Below, one piece after another: positions 6,371 through 8,366 of a stretch of DNA of 8,366 nucleotides. Location of the stretch: assembly GCA_013911345.1 (NCBI GenBank), contig JACETJ010000050.1, positions 1 through 8,366 of the forward strand. Reading direction: 5' to 3'. The DNA is from Congregibacter sp. GTDB taxonomy: Bacteria > Pseudomonadota > Gammaproteobacteria > Pseudomonadales > Halieaceae. A program made the translations under genes and the position numbers. Numbering within the stretch: position 1 is the stretch's first letter; every line of letters begins with the position of its first letter. The notes below the pieces were generated by a model that made no database searches, was not told the DNA's origin, and was given only the letters and a program-made list of their open reading frames with translations.

Positions 6371-7984
6371 ATGCCTCCGAGCTACTGTAAGTTTGCATAT
6401 AAGCACCTGCACTCCTTGGCAGTCCCAGCCTTATTACTTTTGTTTACCTTGCTGGCGGCCCACCCTTATGTACGCCCAGCGATCATGTACGACGAAGGCT
6501 TTGCTCTGACAAATGGGCTGAGAGTCTTAGACGGCGACGCACCCTTTTTAGACTTCTGGACGACTTACCCACCGGGGGTGTCGTACGTACTGGCTGCCGC
6601 CTTCTCGATAGTGGAACCGTCAATCGAGGTGTCCCGCGCAATCCACTTGTTTTGGATTGGGCTGATTACTGGATTCTCCTATCTGCTTACGACCAGTATC
6701 GCCAACAAGTTCATCGGAGTGGCAAGCACGGCCATTGTCACAGCGTGGGCCTGCCTGGCCCTTACTCCCTCCTACTCAATGACACCAGCAATAGCATTGG
6801 CACTCGCATCAGTGACCGGCTTGGCGCACGCATTGCAGTCCCGATCGAGGGTTGCCGGGGCTGCTGGGGGGGTCGCTGGCGGCCTAATTCTTTTTTTTCG
6901 CCACGACGTTTCGGGTTATCTCTTTCTGAGCGCAATCGGGTGCTTTGCATTACTGAGCATCGAAAAGCGCGGCTCCAACGAGGCCAGTACTCGAGGCGCT
7001 CTAGCTCGGTATCTGGTTTTTTACTTAGTCGCAGCGCTGGCCGGCCTCGCCGTCATTTTATACCGAAGCGGAGTTGAAGCTTTTGTTGATCAAGCACTGC
7101 TATTCCCCGCTCTTATTCAGCGTGATCAGCGGTTCCTGCCGTTTCCAGAGCTCATGCCCCTTCCAAACACACCAACGGACGTCGGTTTGTGGCTGCTAAC
7201 ATGGCTTTGCCCTGCGATGCTCTGTTTTACAACCGTCTTTCTAGCCATTTGGCGACACCTATTGCCTGCAAACTCGATGGTGGTCGTTGTCATCTCTGGG
7301 ACACTATCCTCCCTAATGCTATTGCAAGCCTTTGGGCGACTGGACCTCGTTCACGTAGCTCCGTCATTCATGTGGCTATCCGTGACGTTATGCGGGCTCT
7401 CAGGGGCCGCGCTCAAGAACTCAAAATCAACCGCTCGAGTGTTAGCTACCGCCGCGATGGGCATGCTCTTAGCTTGGTCAGCAATGGAACTGTCCAAGCA
7501 CTTCCACGCGCGAGAAGTCATTGGTTGCCTCTACGGGAACACCTGCTCGAGAACGTCGCCTGATCAGAATGCCGCGGTTAAATTCGTAAATAGCAATTTC
7601 GCAATCGATGAGCCGATATTCGTGGGCAACACAAGGCACGACAGAATTCATATCAACGATGCGCTACTGTATTTCCGTTTGAACCGCCCGATTCCAACCA
7701 AGTGGAACGAAATGCACCCGGGCGAGGTCACCACCGCACAGGTTCAATCGCAAATCGTAAGCGAACTGAAAAGTACAGGCGTGAGAGCAGCTGTACTGGT
7801 CAATATCCCCTCTGGATTGGAGAGCAACGCCAGTGCGAAATCGAGCGGCGTGCACACCCTTGATGCTTTTCTACGGAGTCACTTTTGGCCTGTCTGGCGG
7901 CAAGGACGCTACACCGTCTTGATACGGAGGCCACTCAAACCGGGACTGCCCGCTGTCGACGCCCACCTCGGACTCCAGCAATGA
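6371..7984 (+). CDS. GT-C type polytopic membrane glycosyltransferase (ArnT/GT39-like)
   Basis: A 537-residue membrane protein with roughly ten hydrophobic segments and a soluble C-terminal part (about 390-537). After the first helix the extracytoplasmic loop carries YDEG (Asp41, Glu42), then GDAPFLDFWTTYPPG (55-69). The Asp-Glu pair and the G-x-x-PFxDFW...PPG pattern are typical of GT-C enzymes that take sugars from polyprenyl phosphates. GRLDLVH near residue 322 resembles a conserved motif of bacterial relatives. In the C-terminal domain, a segment around YFRLNRPIPTKW...HPG is also family-like. The donor may be the product line of the preceding UbiA-type gene; the acceptor is unknown. No ribosome site is evident before ATG 6371, yet no later start keeps the first helix with better signals. 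G7 (6866-6872) and T8 (6891-6898) runs are internal. The gene ends 39 nt before a terminator hairpin. Confidence 0.78.
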   Translation: MPPSYCKFAYKHLHSLAVPALLLLFTLLAAHPYVRPAIMYDEGFALTNGLRVLDGDAPFLDFWTTYPPGVSYVLAAAFSIVEPSIEVSRAIHLFWIGLITGFSYLLTTSIANKFIGVASTAIVTAWACLALTPSYSMTPAIALALASVTGLAHALQSRSRVAGAAGGVAGGLILFFRHDVSGYLFLSAIGCFALLSIEKRGSNEASTRGALARYLVFYLVAALAGLAVILYRSGVEAFVDQALLFPALIQRDQRFLPFPELMPLPNTPTDVGLWLLTWLCPAMLCFTTVFLAIWRHLLPANSMVVVVISGTLSSLMLLQAFGRLDLVHVAPSFMWLSVTLCGLSGAALKNSKSTARVLATAAMGMLLAWSAMELSKHFHAREVIGCLYGNTCSRTSPDQNAAVKFVNSNFAIDEPIFVGNTRHDRIHINDALLYFRLNRPIPTKWNEMHPGEVTTAQVQSQIVSELKSTGVRAAVLVNIPSGLESNASAKSSGVHTLDAFLRSHFWPVWRQGRYTVLIRRPLKPGLPAVDAHLGLQQ

Positions 7985-8014
7985 GAGTTGTGGGCAGACC
8001 GCCCATGCAACTGG

Positions 8015-8041
8015 CAAAAAAAAACAGAGGTTGCCCTCTGT
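8015..8041 (-). terminator. Rho-independent terminator of the leftward small RNA
   Basis: On the - strand the 7-bp stem ACAGAGG/CCTCTGT closes a GCAA tetraloop (GNRA class, unusually stable) and is followed at once by an unbroken run: the last stem T plus eight more, complementary to A8016-8024. This is textbook intrinsic-terminator geometry and is better formed than its + strand reading. Confidence 0.82.
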
Positions 8042-8234
8042 CTTTTTTATTCGAGCCTCTCAGGCGTCCAGACCGGGATTCCATCTGGCCCCTCGGGTGG
8101 TATCCCCTCACCCTCGGTGGGTAGCGAACTGCGTTTGTGCCGGCCCTTCGCTACGCTTTTCTACCTGAGCACTCTTCCGGCGGTTCCCCCCTCGCTCCCG
8201 TCTGCAGTTGGTCACTCGTCGGTCGCCGTCGGCA
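8016..8234 (-). ncRNA. candidate small noncoding RNA, about 220 nt, no known family recognised
   Basis: The stretch between a strong leftward promoter and a canonical leftward terminator has no meaningful reading frame: the ATG at the transcript's 5' end stops after 7 codons. The RNA can fold into several hairpins. GTAGCGAA/TTCGCTAC is an 8-bp stem (8147-8154 with 8121-8128). GGGTG/CACCC (8109-8113 with 8095-8099) is extended outward by a tandem G-A/A-G mismatch and two C-G pairs. CCAGA/TCTGG (8084-8088 with 8068-8072) and GCCT/AGGC (8062-8065 with 8055-8058) come next, then the terminator. I looked for hallmarks of 6S, 4.5S, tmRNA, RNase P RNA and common riboswitches and found none. There is no - strand gene to its left that it could lead, so a trans-acting RNA is more likely than a leader. 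The 5' end is estimated from the promoter. Confidence 0.55.
8024..8048 (+). terminator. terminator of the glycosyltransferase gene (hairpin shared by both strands)
   Basis: ACAGAGG (8024-8030) pairs with CCTCTGT (8035-8041) around a TTGC loop, followed by C and six T (8043-8048). It lies 39 nt after the last + strand stop. The same hairpin is an even cleaner terminator on the opposite strand. Confidence 0.85.
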
Positions 8235-8251
8235 TTGGTAATATTACCAAT
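8234..8251. promoter_or_regulatory. perfect 18-bp palindrome, likely operator over the -10 box
   Basis: ATTGGTAAT/ATTACCAAT is a perfect inverted repeat with no spacer. It covers the -10 box and reaches the predicted start of the leftward promoter, the standard place for a repressor site. The TTGGT...ACCAA half-sites recall operators of the GntR/FadR subfamily (for example PdhR or LldR types), but the spacing between half-sites is 6 bp rather than the 3 bp of PdhR, so the regulator is not assigned. Confidence 0.65.
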
Positions 8252-8268
8252 ACAGGGAAATTCGTCAA
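8241..8268 (-). promoter_or_regulatory. leftward sigma-70-type promoter with extended -10
   Basis: On the - strand, TTGACG (8268-8263, five of six consensus) is followed by a 16-nt spacer and TAATAT (8246-8241, four of six), the latter preceded by TGG, giving an extended -10 (TGn). Transcription would start near 8234. No equivalent -35 box exists for the + strand reading of the same palindrome. Confidence 0.65.
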
Positions 8269-8270
8269 CT

Positions 8271-8299
8271 CTTTTTTTGGATTTTTTTTAAAAAAATTT
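8271..8299 (-). promoter_or_regulatory. A/T-tract region placed like an UP element
   Basis: Two - strand A-tracts, 7 nt (8278-8272) and 8 nt (8289-8282), have centres about 10.5 bp apart, followed by a T-run (8296-8290). Relative to the predicted start near 8234 they fall at about -38 to -44 and -48 to -55, the proximal and distal UP-element positions. Phased A-tracts also bend DNA. This contrasts sharply with the GC-rich sequence on the other side of the promoter. Confidence 0.5.
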
Positions 8300-8366
8300 C
8301 CAGAGAATCTATTTCAGCAAAACCAGAGCCTTAGCGTTAGTTCCTCAAGTGCGAGCCAGCAACTGG
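8300..8366. other. window edge with no recognisable feature
   Basis: Nothing firm is seen here. On the - strand a frame entering from the right edge runs 16 codons to TGA at 8316-8314 and could be the end of a neighbouring gene, but it is too short to judge. Confidence 0.2.

Noticed and set aside
8057..8065. CTCTCAGGC on the + strand, which recalls a conserved part of glycine riboswitches
   Set aside because: The partner GGAGAG stem, the ACCG...CCGAAGGGG core and the AGGACAGAG end are absent, and no gene starts close downstream.
7885..8124. 79-codon + strand frame overlapping the end of the GT-C gene
   Set aside because: It overlaps the glycosyltransferase in another frame, runs through the terminator hairpin and resembles no protein family.
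8016..8234. CsrB/RsmZ-type CsrA-sponge identity for the candidate RNA (about six GGA triplets)
   Set aside because: The transcript is very G-rich, so this count is not clearly above chance, and only two GGA fall in clear hairpin loops. There is no GacA-type upstream site. Kept only as a possibility.
8016..8234. 6S, 4.5S, tmRNA or RNase P RNA
   Set aside because: The long closing rod of 6S, the conserved 4.5S tip, the tmRNA tRNA-like end and the RNase P core sequences were looked for and not found.
8314..8366. Possible end of a - strand gene entering from the right edge
   Set aside because: Only 16 codons before a stop; no way to tell from a chance open frame.

Overview
The window reads as a chromosomal piece of a moderately GC-rich proteobacterium. 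A marine gammaproteobacterium of the OM60/Halieaceae type is a reasonable guess from the protein flavour (TIP30-like reductase, Spinster-like MFS carrier, NylB-like serine hydrolase, long-box Nudix hydrolase), but no taxonomic marker is present. All recognisable protein genes lie on the + strand. No IS element, tRNA, rRNA or CRISPR array is visible.

Layout. Positions 1-39 are the last codons of an upstream gene, joined by an ATGA overlap to a TIP30/HTATIP2-like NAD(P)-binding protein (36-689). An outer-membrane-type lipoprotein with a complete class A acid phosphatase (PAP2) active site follows (782-1597), closed by a hairpin terminator (1626-1652). Next comes a close-set, co-directional run with gaps of 38-62 nt: a Nudix hydrolase with an insertion inside its Nudix box (1716-2465), a Spinster-like MFS transporter (2525-4021), an exported SxxK serine hydrolase (4081-5355), a UbiA-family membrane transferase resembling decaprenyl-phosphate phosphoribosyltransferase (5394-6308), and a GT-C type polytopic glycosyltransferase (6371-7984). 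The last two plausibly form a unit in which one makes a polyprenyl-phosphate pentose donor and the other uses it on the periplasmic face. The acceptor and the epimerase steps are not in the window.

The 7985-8366 region has no convincing protein gene and is the most interesting part. Read on the - strand it has every part of a free-standing small-RNA gene: phased A-tracts placed like an UP element, a TTGACG -35 box, a 16-nt spacer, an extended -10 (TGGTAATAT) buried in a perfect 18-bp palindrome, about 220 nt rich in hairpins (one with a tandem G-A motif), and a canonical terminator with a GCAA tetraloop and nine U. I could not match it to 6S, 4.5S, tmRNA, RNase P RNA or a riboswitch, so it is proposed as an undescribed, probably repressor-controlled small RNA. 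Its terminator hairpin also serves, in the other orientation, the end of the glycosyltransferase gene.
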